Below, piece by piece: positions 16,480-23,967 of a DNA stretch of 48,132 nt. Numbering within the stretch: the first letter of the stretch is position 1; every line of letters begins with the position of its first letter. The stretch covers positions 1 through 48,132 of the forward strand of contig JAISCR010000186.1 in assembly GCA_031265435.1 (NCBI GenBank), in the 5' to 3' direction. The DNA comes from Treponema sp. GTDB taxonomy: Bacteria; Spirochaetota; Spirochaetia; Treponematales; Breznakiellaceae. The translations under genes and the position numbers were made by a program. The notes beneath the pieces are model-generated. The model did not search any database, was not told the origin of the DNA, and saw only the letters and a program-made list of their open reading frames with translations.

Positions 16480-16974
16480 CTAGAAACGGCAGCCCATTCT
16501 CATGCCGAATCCCCAGACAAGGGGATACCCGGTTTTAATATAGGGTTCCGCATAGTAGTCTCCGTCATGGAAGGGGAAGCGGAAACCTCCGCTTACTCCC
16601 CCAAGAAAACGGGGAGCAAAATCACCGTCTTTTTCTATGGCAAAGCTCATCCCCAGGTCTCCCTGGACAAAGAAGCCCCCATCGGTGAAACCCAGATTGT
16701 AGAAGTACCAGCGGGCCAGAATTTCAGGCTCAATGGCGGTAAAGGTGGAAAAGTCATCACTGACGGTGAGGGCGGCTCCGGTGATTATGTACTTAAAATA
16801 ATGAAAATCCACCATGAGGGAACGTCCCAGCGCCAGACCGTATTCGGTATTTATGTTCCCTTCCAGGCCGATACCAAGGCGGAACTTGTTTTCCTCAGCC
16901 TGCAAAGCCGAAAAGCCCAAAAAAAGAAACAGGCTAAGAAATACGATCCCTTTATGCGGCGCGGCACGTACCAT
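16480..16974 (-). CDS. Small outer-membrane beta-barrel protein
   Basis: Starting at the ATG at 16974 (GGAG 8 nt upstream) gives 164 residues with a clear signal peptide (residues 1-26, ending FSALQA/EEN). A longer frame from 17085 adds residues upstream of the signal and is unlikely. The mature part of about 138 residues is a run of short beta strands separated by polar turns (FRLGIGLEGNINTEYGLALG, GGFFVQGDLGMSFAIEKDG, GFGMRMGCRF). It ends in Phe, the usual signal for barrel insertion. The size suits an eight-stranded barrel. It is the first gene of the operon with the adenylate cyclase and follows the promoter at 17057-17098. Function unknown. Confidence 0.75.
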   Translation of the reverse strand: MVRAAPHKGIVFLSLFLFLGFSALQAEENKFRLGIGLEGNINTEYGLALGRSLMVDFHYFKYIITGAALTVSDDFSTFTAIEPEILARWYFYNLGFTDGGFFVQGDLGMSFAIEKDGDFAPRFLGGVSGGFRFPFHDGDYYAEPYIKTGYPLVWGFGMRMGCRF

Positions 16975-17056
16975 TTTCTGCTCCGGTAAAAACAATCTGT
17001 CATTCGAGTCCGGTTCAAACTGAAGTTTTGAAACAGCTCGTTCAAAATATGTTTTA

Positions 17057-17098
17057 ATAATACATACCATTATAAAAAAATGCAATACATATTGCCAG
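17057..17098 (-). promoter_or_regulatory. Promoter region for the barrel/adenylate cyclase operon
   Basis: On the minus strand a perfect TATAAT (17074-17069) lies 18 bp after CTGGCA (17098-17093). An overlapping second option is TATTAT (17062-17057), 17 bp after TTGCAT. Both point toward the gene starting at 16974, giving a leader of roughly 80 nt. The region is strongly AT-rich compared with its surroundings. Confidence 0.5.
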
Positions 17099-17111
17099 AG
17101 ACAGAGTGAAG

Positions 17112-18377
17112 CTAAGAGGCCGTAATACCTGCCGCCTGCGCGGTGCGGATAGTAACTTCCATGACCCGGCGGCGGTACATTCTGGAAATGCGGATCTGCA
17201 GTGCCCCGTACACAAAACTGTCCCCCATGCGCGGAAGGCGGCCCAATTCCTCCAGTACCCAGCTGGCAACGGTAGTGCTTCTGGGGGGCGCCTCACTATC
17301 CGCTTTTACGCCGAAAAATTCAAAGACATCTTCCAGGTTCGCCGTACCCAGCACCGACCAGCCGTCTGCCCCGATGTTTTTGATGGTTTTTACCACTTCG
17401 TCATGTTCGTCCCAGATCTCACCGACGAGTTCCTCCATGATATCTTCCATGGTAACAATGCCGACAGTGCCGCCGTATTCGTCCACCAGCACCGCAAGAT
17501 GGCTCTGCTTCTGCTGCAGGGTATGGAGCAGCCGGTGGATTTTGATCAGGGAAGAAACATACAGTACCGGCTTGATGAGTGTCTCCACCGGCGTACCGCG
17601 TCTCAGGGCTTTCCGGTAAAAATCCTTGAGCAGGAGCACTCCCGTGATATTATCGATACTGTCCCGGTATACGGGAAGCCGGGAAAAGTCGGACTGGGCA
17701 AAACGCTTTTCAATTTCCTCGACCGTATCGTCAAGGGAAACGGCGGTAATATCAAGCCTGGGGGTACAGATCTCCCGTGCGGTGATGTCATCGAACTCGA
17801 TCACCTGGCGGATCATCTCCTCTTCGCCCTCGTTGATGCCCCCGCCGTGGGCAACTTCTTCCACAAAGGTTAAAAGTTCGTCTTCGGTAAGGGAACGATC
17901 CTGCTTCACCCTGAAAACGGAAATCAGAAAACGCTTCCAGTGGCCTATCAGGCGGTTTACCGGATTAAGCAGAATTATGAAGAAGCGCAAAACCGGCGCG
18001 AGGGTCATGGCGATCCGTTCCGGCGATTCCTTTGCGAGGGTCTTGGGAGAAATCTCCCCGATAATCAGTACCAATACTGTCATCACCAGGGTGGCAATGG
18101 TTACCCCGGCGTTTCCGAAGAATCCGACAAAGAGGACTGTCGCCAGGGCGGAAGAGGTGATATTGACAATGTTATTACCGATCAGCACCGTGGAGAGAAG
18201 ACGGTCGTACTTTTCAATTAAATGAAGAACCAGTTTGGCGCGTTTGTCTCCTTTTCCCGCCAAATTCTTGAGTTTGATCCTGTTTGCCGAAGAAAAAGCA
18301 GTCTCGCATGCGGAAAAAAAACCGGAAAGGAGAAGCAATACCAGCAGGGCAACGATGATTGCTATCACATGATCCAT
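17112..18377 (-). CDS. CNNM/CorC-family membrane protein (HlyC/CorC type)
   Basis: A 421-residue protein with the standard three-part layout. A DUF21/CNNM membrane domain at about 1-185 carries the [22 protein letters not shown] signature and the [13 protein letters not shown] motif. A CBS-domain pair lies at about 200-325 ([16 protein letters not shown], then [26 protein letters not shown]). A C-terminal CorC/HlyC domain spans about 340-415. The family is linked to magnesium or cobalt export and to sodium-coupled transport; haemolysin naming is historical. It begins 20 nt after the GH3 glycosidase stop on the same strand, so the two may be co-transcribed without sharing a function. The ATG at 18377 has AGG directly upstream; an in-frame GTG three codons later has better spacing. 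Confidence 0.9.
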   Translation of the reverse strand: MDHVIAIIVALLVLLLLSGFFSACETAFSSANRIKLKNLAGKGDKRAKLVLHLIEKYDRLLSTVLIGNNIVNITSSALATVLFVGFFGNAGVTIATLVMTVLVLIIGEISPKTLAKESPERIAMTLAPVLRFFIILLNPVNRLIGHWKRFLISVFRVKQDRSLTEDELLTFVEEVAHGGGINEGEEEMIRQVIEFDDITAREICTPRLDITAVSLDDTVEEIEKRFAQSDFSRLPVYRDSIDNITGVLLLKDFYRKALRRGTPVETLIKPVLYVSSLIKIHRLLHTLQQKQSHLAVLVDEYGGTVGIVTMEDIMEELVGEIWDEHDEVVKTIKNIGADGWSVLGTANLEDVFEFFGVKADSEAPPRSTTVASWVLEELGRLPRMGDSFVYGALQIRISRMYRRRVMEVTIRTAQAAGITAS

Positions 18378-18397
18378 CCTGACGGCAAGACTGCGGC

Positions 18398-20803
18398 TCA
18401 GGAAGCGCCGGAGTTCAGGGCCTTTACCAGATCTTCTACCCCCGCGCTGTTGATCTTTCCTCCGCCAAACATGACAAGACTCCTCAGCGGCATATCGTCC
18501 AACATGCTCCGGAACATGAGGAAGAGGCCGGGACTGTCGCCGAACATCTGCTTGAGCCCTGCGGCTATTTCGTCATAGACAGGCTTGCCCGGTTCTTTGT
18601 CCTTGATTGTGGAGAGGGGACTGTTAATGCTGTAGGGCTCTCCGGGGACACGGTTCCTGGGGGGTATAGGCCTTCCCAGAAGGGCCTCAAAATCGGCATC
18701 GGGGATGTCGAGGGGAGAAGCGGAGAGAGCAAAGTAGGCGGGAGCCTTCTCTTTAAGGAAGGCAAGGAGACTTTCCCTGCCGTCTCCTGTTACCGTGACG
18801 GTGGATTCGCACCTGATATCCCGGCTTGAAGCGCCGATGAGGATCCGGTAAGGGCCGCCTTCCACCGACCAGCCTGCGGGTTTCCCGTTTACCGGGGCGG
18901 GATTGTAGTAGGCAAAGCTCCGCCTGTCGAGGATGAAAGAAACCTGTTTTGACTCCCCCGCTTCAAGATAAACCTTTTGGAAGCCTTTCAGTTCCTTTTC
19001 CGGCCGGATAATAGAACTGTCTCCTTTTGCGATATAGAGCTGGACGATCTCCGCGCCTTCCCGATCCCCGGTATTGCGTACCGTAAGAGAAATTTCCAGA
19101 TTCCCCTTTTCAGGGTCGAAGGAGGCCGGAACCGCATTGGCCCTGTATTCAAACTTCGTGTAGGAGAGGCCGAAACCAAAGGGCCAGCGCACGGGGATTT
19201 TTGCCGTGTCGTACCAGCGGTAACCGACAAAGAGCCCTTCCCGGTACTCCACGGTCTTTTCCCCGCCGGGAAAATTTTTATGGCTGGGGTTGTCTTCCGG
19301 TTTGAGGGGCCAGGTTTCAGGCAGCTTACCCGAAGGGTTAAGCCTGCCTACAAGAATATCCGCGACCGCGGCGCCTCCCCCCTGACCACCCAGATAGAGG
19401 AGGACGATAGCCTTTACCCTGGCGGCCCAGGGAACATTCACCGGGGCGCCGCACTGGAGAAGAACCACCGTATTGGGATTGGCCGCGGCAACCGCCTCGA
19501 TAAGCCTTACATGGCTTTCCGGCATTTCAAGATTCGCGCGGTCAAAGCCCTCACTCTCGTATTCATCGGGAAGGCCCGCAAAAAGGAGGGCCGCATCCTT
19601 TGACTTTGCCAGGGCCGCCGCCTGTTCAATGAGTTCCGCGTCGGGACCTGAACCGGGCTTAAGCGAGTAGCCTTCGGCATAATCGGCCTTGAGCCCCGAT
19701 TCGCTGAGGGCATCCCAGGGACTTTCGATCCGGGTAGGATTGATCCGGCTGCTCCCGGCCCCCTGGTAACGGGGATTCTTTGCCAGAGCGCCTATCACCG
19801 CAACGGAGGTGCCGGGTTTGAGGGGAAGAATGTCCCCTTCATTCTCAAGGAGAACCGCGGAAGAAGCCGCTATCTTTGCGGCGAGCCTGTGATGGGCGTT
19901 TTTATCGAAGCTGAAACTATGGGAAGCTTCAAGCTTGTCCCGGAATTTGAGGATCAGATCCGTTACCCTTTCGGCTGCCAGATCGAGCAGTTTTTCATCG
20001 AGTGAGCCGTTTTTTACCGCGGCAACGATCTTTGCGTCATTTTCGCCCCCGGAACCGGGCATCTCAAGGTCGAGACCCGCACGGATACCTTCCACCCGGT
20101 CGGAAGCCGCGCCCCAGTCGGTCATCACAAGACCTTCAAAACCCCATTCATCCCGCAGAATATCGCTGAGCAGCTTCCTGTTTTCAGAGAGGTATGTACC
20201 GTTGAGACGGTTGTAGGAACACATCACCGTCCAGGGCCGGGCCTGCCTTACCACTTTCTCAAAAGCGGTAAGGTATATTTCCCGAAGGCTCCGCTCGTCC
20301 ACCACCGAATCGATGGTGAGCCGGGACTTCTCCTGATTGTTTGCCGCATAGTGCTTGAGACTGGTTCCCACCCCCTTGCTCTGAATGCCCGAAATAAGGG
20401 CGGCGGCCAGTTCCCCGCTGAGATAAGGGTCTTCGCTGAAGTATTCAAAGTTGCGGCCGCAGAGGGGACTCCTCTTGATATTGACCCCCGGCCCCAGAAT
20501 TACCGCAACCTTTTCGGCCAGACATTCCTCCCCCATGGCTTTGCCCATCTCAACAAGGAGGGCGGGATCAAAACTTGAAGCGGTAGCCGCGGCCGTGGGG
20601 AAACAGGTGGCAGGCACACTTTCGTTGATGCCAAGGTGGTCGCCGCTGCCCTGCTGCTTGCGCAGCCCGTGAGGGCCGTCGGTAACCATGATCGAAGGGA
20701 GGGAAAGCCGCTCAATACCTTTTAAAAACCACATATTAAGGCCTGAACAGAGGGAAGCTTTCTCCTCCAGCGTCATTTTGGAAACAAGATCTTTGCTATT
20801 CAT
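18398..20803 (-). CDS. Beta-glucosidase-type glycoside hydrolase family 3
   Basis: With the ATG at 20803 (GGAGGTGGG 4 nt upstream) the protein has 801 residues; a longer frame from 20914 lacks any support. The GH3 N-terminal barrel (about 1-300) has the catalytic nucleophile D229 in VMTDWGAASDRV and an RSPLCGRNFEYFSEDP loop that shapes the glucose site. The GH3 C-terminal alpha/beta domain (about 340-550) and a fibronectin-III-like domain (about 580-650) follow, then about 150 extra residues. There is no signal peptide, so it acts in the cytoplasm on imported oligosaccharides. Likely substrates are beta-glucosides or beta-xylosides. It sits downstream of the sugar importer and GH31 locus, separated by the PD-(D/E)XK gene and a palindrome-rich gap. 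Confidence 0.93.
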   Translation of the reverse strand: MNSKDLVSKMTLEEKASLCSGLNMWFLKGIERLSLPSIMVTDGPHGLRKQQGSGDHLGINESVPATCFPTAAATASSFDPALLVEMGKAMGEECLAEKVAVILGPGVNIKRSPLCGRNFEYFSEDPYLSGELAAALISGIQSKGVGTSLKHYAANNQEKSRLTIDSVVDERSLREIYLTAFEKVVRQARPWTVMCSYNRLNGTYLSENRKLLSDILRDEWGFEGLVMTDWGAASDRVEGIRAGLDLEMPGSGGENDAKIVAAVKNGSLDEKLLDLAAERVTDLILKFRDKLEASHSFSFDKNAHHRLAAKIAASSAVLLENEGDILPLKPGTSVAVIGALAKNPRYQGAGSSRINPTRIESPWDALSESGLKADYAEGYSLKPGSGPDAELIEQAAALAKSKDAALLFAGLPDEYESEGFDRANLEMPESHVRLIEAVAAANPNTVVLLQCGAPVNVPWAARVKAIVLLYLGGQGGGAAVADILVGRLNPSGKLPETWPLKPEDNPSHKNFPGGEKTVEYREGLFVGYRWYDTAKIPVRWPFGFGLSYTKFEYRANAVPASFDPEKGNLEISLTVRNTGDREGAEIVQLYIAKGDSSIIRPEKELKGFQKVYLEAGESKQVSFILDRRSFAYYNPAPVNGKPAGWSVEGGPYRILIGASSRDIRCESTVTVTGDGRESLLAFLKEKAPAYFALSASPLDIPDADFEALLGRPIPPRNRVPGEPYSINSPLSTIKDKEPGKPVYDEIAAGLKQMFGDSPGLFLMFRSMLDDMPLRSLVMFGGGKINSAGVEDLVKALNSGAS

Positions 20804-20839
20804 GTATCCCACCTCCGGGCTGCGAGTATAATGATTGTA

Positions 20840-20855
20840 CCGTACCGCTATACGG
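20840..20855. promoter_or_regulatory. Candidate operator upstream of the GH3 gene
   Basis: CCGTA and TACGG flank a 6-bp centre, giving a 16-bp dyad 37 bp upstream of the GH3 ATG. A TTGTCA (minus strand, 20869-20864) lies just upstream, but no well-spaced -10 box was found. A sugar-responsive repressor site is possible; no regulator gene is present in the window to support it. Confidence 0.25.
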
Positions 20856-20893
20856 CGTGTACGTGACAAAATTATGAACCATGCTGATAATAT

Positions 20894-20933
20894 AATGAAG
20901 ATACCCAAGAGCAAGCTCCTGGGTATCTTCGTT
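20894..20933. terminator. Long hairpin, possible terminator of the PD-(D/E)XK transcript
   Basis: GAAGATACCCA (20897-20907) pairs perfectly with TGGGTATCTTC (20920-20930). GAGC and GCTC extend the stem inside, and AAT/GTT extends it outside. Read on the minus strand it is followed by an AT-rich ATTATATTATC stretch, so it could stop transcription coming from the PD-(D/E)XK gene before the GH3 promoter. It may equally be a repeat element. Confidence 0.4.
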
Positions 20934-21020
20934 CTATAAGGTATGGATTATATGCGGGGTTCATACCAATTTATACCTCCACTTACTCATTATTCACCTT
21001 CATTATTCCGATTACATTAT

Positions 21021-21064
21021 TTCGCAGCAGGGGCAAGCCCCTGGGTATGAAGGCCGCCTGCGAA
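21021..21064. repeat. Nested double palindrome
   Basis: An outer pair TTCGCAG (21021-21027) / CTGCGAA (21058-21064) encloses a perfect inner palindrome CAGGGGCAAGCCCCTG (21028-21043). The arrangement folds into a two-level hairpin on either strand. It lies 64 bp after the end of the PD-(D/E)XK gene and shares GCAAGC(C/T)CCTGGGTAT with the hairpin at 20894-20933, so the two are related in sequence. This looks like a dispersed repeat rather than a gene. Confidence 0.45.
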
Positions 21065-21127
21065 TCAAGAAATTTAAGCGCCGGACAGGGCTTCGATTAA
21101 ATCCTTATCCATAGCAAGAAATGCTTT

Positions 21128-21880
21128 TTACCATTCTTTGGGTTTAAAGTCTTTGGATGTTTTTGCTATGGCTATTGAATTACCTGCTTGAACCAATACA
21201 AAAAAACCCTTTTTTTGGGCATAGATTAGAACGTTTTTAGAAACAACCGCTCCGGCAACAGCACCGACAAGTTTGCGTTTGTCCTTATGGCTGTCCATAT
21301 ATCGGCGTATTTTTTCCATACGTTTTAAGTGGTCGTCCACATCTTCAATAGACAATTCTGTTTTAATTTCCACGGGCATAGCATATTCGCCGTTTTCCAT
21401 GAAAAAGTCTACCTCGGCAAGAACCGTATTACCCACCGAAAACTTGATATTACTCCCCCTGGTGAACTTAAAACCATGAACGCTGAATTTTTTCCATAGT
21501 TCAGCGGAAAACATCGCTTCGGTCATTTTACCAATGGAGTTACCAATCCCGCCAAGATTTTTTGTTAGTTTAGCTACTTCTTTCGAGGTTTTAGCTACGA
21601 TCTCCGAAGTTTTAGCAGCAATCTCCGAAGTTTTATCTATCCGTTTAGATAAATTAGCAACAACCTCTGAAGTTTTAGCAGCGATCTCCGAAGTTTTATC
21701 TACCCGTTTGGACAAATTAGCAACATCCTCTGAAGTTTTAGCAACATCCTCCGTGGTTTTATCTACCTTTTTAGACATCTTCTCAATTTGTTCATCGGTT
21801 TTCAGTAAAGCCGCCCACACCTTGCCAAAATCAAGATCTTTGCCGGCTTCGGCGGCCTGTTCTGCGGTCATTGGCGCCAC
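21128..21880 (-). CDS. PD-(D/E)XK nuclease-like protein with coiled-coil repeats
   Basis: The 250-residue protein starts at GTG (21880) with AGGAGGG 5 nt upstream; the ATG three codons later is poorly spaced. Residues 39-101 consist of three near-identical 21-residue units (VDKTSEIAAKTSEVVANLSKR-like), three heptads each, forming a coiled coil. The C-terminal half carries a PD-(D/E)XK-type core with D158, E171 and K173 (EVDFF then VEIKT) and a following helix. Proteins of this build (DUF3782-like) occur in many copies in some cyanobacteria and treponemes; their role is unknown. The gene is visibly more AT-rich than its neighbours and interrupts a sugar-use locus, which suggests acquisition by transfer. 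Nuclease activity is inferred from the motif only. Confidence 0.75.
   Translation of the reverse strand: MAPMTAEQAAEAGKDLDFGKVWAALLKTDEQIEKMSKKVDKTTEDVAKTSEDVANLSKRVDKTSEIAAKTSEVVANLSKRIDKTSEIAAKTSEIVAKTSKEVAKLTKNLGGIGNSIGKMTEAMFSAELWKKFSVHGFKFTRGSNIKFSVGNTVLAEVDFFMENGEYAMPVEIKTELSIEDVDDHLKRMEKIRRYMDSHKDKRKLVGAVAGAVVSKNVLIYAQKKGFFVLVQAGNSIAIAKTSKDFKPKEW
21578..21766 (-). repeat. Three 63-bp coding tandem repeats
   Basis: Inside the PD-(D/E)XK gene, three in-frame 63-bp units encode 21-residue coiled-coil blocks at residues 39-59, 60-80 and 81-101. Units 2 and 3 are closest to each other at both DNA and protein level. Such repeats can expand or contract by slippage or recombination in steps that preserve both the frame and the heptad register. 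Confidence 0.7.
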
Positions 21881-21939
21881 TGCTTTACCCTCCTGTGCTG
21901 CCTAAAATATACCGAAAAAGGGTAAAACTTTCCAGTACA

Positions 21940-23952
21940 TCAGGGAAATACCGCGTTGTTCCGTGAATACACCGGGATCCTGTCCAGAGGAGCCGGCGCG
22001 GTAATGCTGATACCGCCATCGTATTGTTCGCCGCTCCAGCAGTCGGTCCAGCGGGTTCCGGCGGGGAGATATACCTCCCGATCGGTTTTTCCCGGATACA
22101 GGATAGGCGCTACCAGATAATCGGGGCCGAACATGTACTCATCCTCCGTTTCCCATGCCTGCCCGTCGCCGGGGAAGTCGTAGAACAGGGGACGCATTAC
22201 CGGCGTACCTTTTTCATGGGCGGCCTTCATCTGCTCCCTGATATAGGGCCGCAGTTTTTCCCTGAGCAACAGGTACTTCCTGCAAATTTCGTAGACTTCT
22301 TCGGTAAAAGACCATACCTCGTTTTCCGCGCCGGAACCAAACATCCCGCCGCCGGAAGTTCCCAGAGGCGGCTTATGGGGATTCCTGTCGCCGTGAAGGC
22401 GCATGACCGGACAGAAACAGCCCCACTGGAACCAGCGGACCAGGAGCTCGTGAAAGGCCGGGGCTTTAATGTCCGCGCCATGGAAACCGCCTATGTCGGT
22501 GGTCCACCAGGGGATACCGGCAATCCCCATGTTAAGCCCCGCGGCAAGCTGGTTTCTGAAACTTTCAAAACTGGAATGAATATCCCCGGACCACACCAAG
22601 GCGCCGTAACGCTGCGCGCCGGCCCAGGCGCAGCGTATCAGATTGACGATCCCCTCCCGGCCCTCTTGTTTCATGCCCTCAAAAAAAGTCCGGGCGTACA
22701 TGCAGGGGTATACGTTGCCTACCGCCAGATTTGAACCGATGTGATACCGGTAGTTGTCAAAATCGTACACCTGATATTCCGGCTCCGCCACGTCAAGCCA
22801 AAAGAGCTGTATTCCCTTGTCGTAATAGTTCTTCTTTACCTGTTCCCAAACATATTCCCTGGCCCCGGCATTGGTGGCGTCGTAAAAAGTTACGTTTCCG
22901 GCAAAATCCATGTCTGTCCGGGAACCCCGTTCGGAACGGATAAGATACCCCTTCTCAAGCATTTCGTTGTAGTTTTCACTCCGGCGGTCCACCGTGGGCC
23001 AGATGGAGACCATGAGTTCTATGCCCATGGATTTGAGTTCCCTCACCATGCCTTCGGGATCGGGCCAGTACCGGGGATCGAATTTCCAGTCCCCCTGGCA
23101 GGTCCAGTGGAAAAAATCCACCACGATAACGGAAATGGGGAGCCCCCGGCTCTTGTATCCCTTGGCTATTTCAAGAATTTCATCCCGGGTCTGATACCGG
23201 AGCTTACATTGCCAGAATCCTGTGCCGTAATCGGGCATCATCGGCACCGTACCCGTTGCCCCGGCGTAAGCCTCCTCTATTTCCGCGGGACTGTCTCCCG
23301 CGGTAATCCAGTAATCCATGTACCTGGTGGAATAAGCTTCCCAGGTGGTAAGATTCCTGCCGAAACAAACCCGCCCCACTGCCGGATTGTTCCAGAGGAA
23401 ACCGTAGCCCAGGGAGGAGAGGGCGAAGGGTACCGAGGCCTGGGAATTGCGCTGGGCCAGTTCCAGATCGACACCCTTGAGATTCAGGAAGGGCTGCTGG
23501 TACTGCCCCAGGCCGTAAATTTTTTCGTCAGGATTATGGCTTTCAAAACGGACCTTGAGGGCGTATTCGTCACCGCCATTGGGCTTGAACTCCCTGCCGT
23601 CGATCTGGAGGGCGCTCCAGGTACGCCCCTTTATGTCCCGGGTACTGCGCACATATTCTTCCAACAGCAATTCGCCCTTTCCGTTGAAGACGGCAATTTG
23701 ACCGAAGGCGTTTATCCGCAGTTCTATCTTCCCGTTACGGATCGATGCGCCGTCATCGTGTATGACGATTGACGGCTCCCGGGGTTCCGGCGGGAGCAAG
23801 GCCCAGTCGGTTTGGCTTGCGCCTGAAGTATAGGGCATTTCGGCGTTCCGTACCGCCCGTACCCGGAGGCTGTTTGCCCCCCAGGGCTCAACCCAAAGGG
23901 TTTCCGCATCGTAGTGATACACCAGTTTGCCTTTTTCCAAAAATAAAGCCAT
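21940..23952 (-). CDS. GH31 alpha-glycosidase (alpha-xylosidase/alpha-glucosidase)
   Basis: Using the ATG at 23952, which AAGGAG precedes by 8 nt, gives 670 residues; the ATG two codons earlier is only 2 nt from that site. The N-terminal beta-sandwich (about 1-230) precedes a (beta/alpha)8 barrel. The catalytic nucleophile is D387 in FWLDVAEPE and the acid/base is D457 in WSGDIHSSF, a spacing like that of the YicI alpha-xylosidase group. WWTTDIGGFHG completes the active site. There is no signal peptide, so it should cleave imported alpha-linked oligosaccharides in the cytoplasm. It follows the CUT1 importer and a UroD-like protein on the same strand, 15 nt from the latter. Xylosidase versus glucosidase specificity cannot be fixed from sequence. 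Confidence 0.92.
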   Translation of the reverse strand: MALFLEKGKLVYHYDAETLWVEPWGANSLRVRAVRNAEMPYTSGASQTDWALLPPEPREPSIVIHDDGASIRNGKIELRINAFGQIAVFNGKGELLLEEYVRSTRDIKGRTWSALQIDGREFKPNGGDEYALKVRFESHNPDEKIYGLGQYQQPFLNLKGVDLELAQRNSQASVPFALSSLGYGFLWNNPAVGRVCFGRNLTTWEAYSTRYMDYWITAGDSPAEIEEAYAGATGTVPMMPDYGTGFWQCKLRYQTRDEILEIAKGYKSRGLPISVIVVDFFHWTCQGDWKFDPRYWPDPEGMVRELKSMGIELMVSIWPTVDRRSENYNEMLEKGYLIRSERGSRTDMDFAGNVTFYDATNAGAREYVWEQVKKNYYDKGIQLFWLDVAEPEYQVYDFDNYRYHIGSNLAVGNVYPCMYARTFFEGMKQEGREGIVNLIRCAWAGAQRYGALVWSGDIHSSFESFRNQLAAGLNMGIAGIPWWTTDIGGFHGADIKAPAFHELLVRWFQWGCFCPVMRLHGDRNPHKPPLGTSGGGMFGSGAENEVWSFTEEVYEICRKYLLLREKLRPYIREQMKAAHEKGTPVMRPLFYDFPGDGQAWETEDEYMFGPDYLVAPILYPGKTDREVYLPAGTRWTDCWSGEQYDGGISITAPAPLDRIPVYSRNNAVFP

Positions 23953-23967
23953 AGCCATTTCTCCTTA

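Larger units (their letters stand above)
20804..21127. repeat. Palindrome-rich intergenic segment (324 bp)
   Basis: This gap contains no convincing gene. It holds four dyads: CCGTA-N6-TACGG (20840-20855), a long hairpin (20894-20933), GGTATG/CATACC (20940-20967), and a nested double palindrome (21021-21064). The AT-rich part between them has scattered TATA-like words. The density of dyads beside an atypical PD-(D/E)XK gene suggests remnants of repeat elements or of a mobile unit, but no target-site duplication or transposase is visible. Confidence 0.5.

Noticed and set aside
14770-16989. A 739-codon open frame on the plus strand opposite the adenylate cyclase
   Set aside because: It covers the cyclase, whose motifs are unmistakable, and the two neighbouring exported proteins. 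The frame is open only because of the strong third-position bias of the real genes; it has no recognisable domain or ribosome binding site.
20804-21127. A complete insertion sequence between the GH3 and PD-(D/E)XK genes
   Set aside because: Several palindromes are present but there is no transposase, no matching terminal inverted repeats at element scale, and no target duplication.
22741-23772. A 343-codon open frame on the plus strand opposite the GH31 gene
   Set aside because: Shadow frame; the minus strand has both catalytic Asp motifs of GH31.
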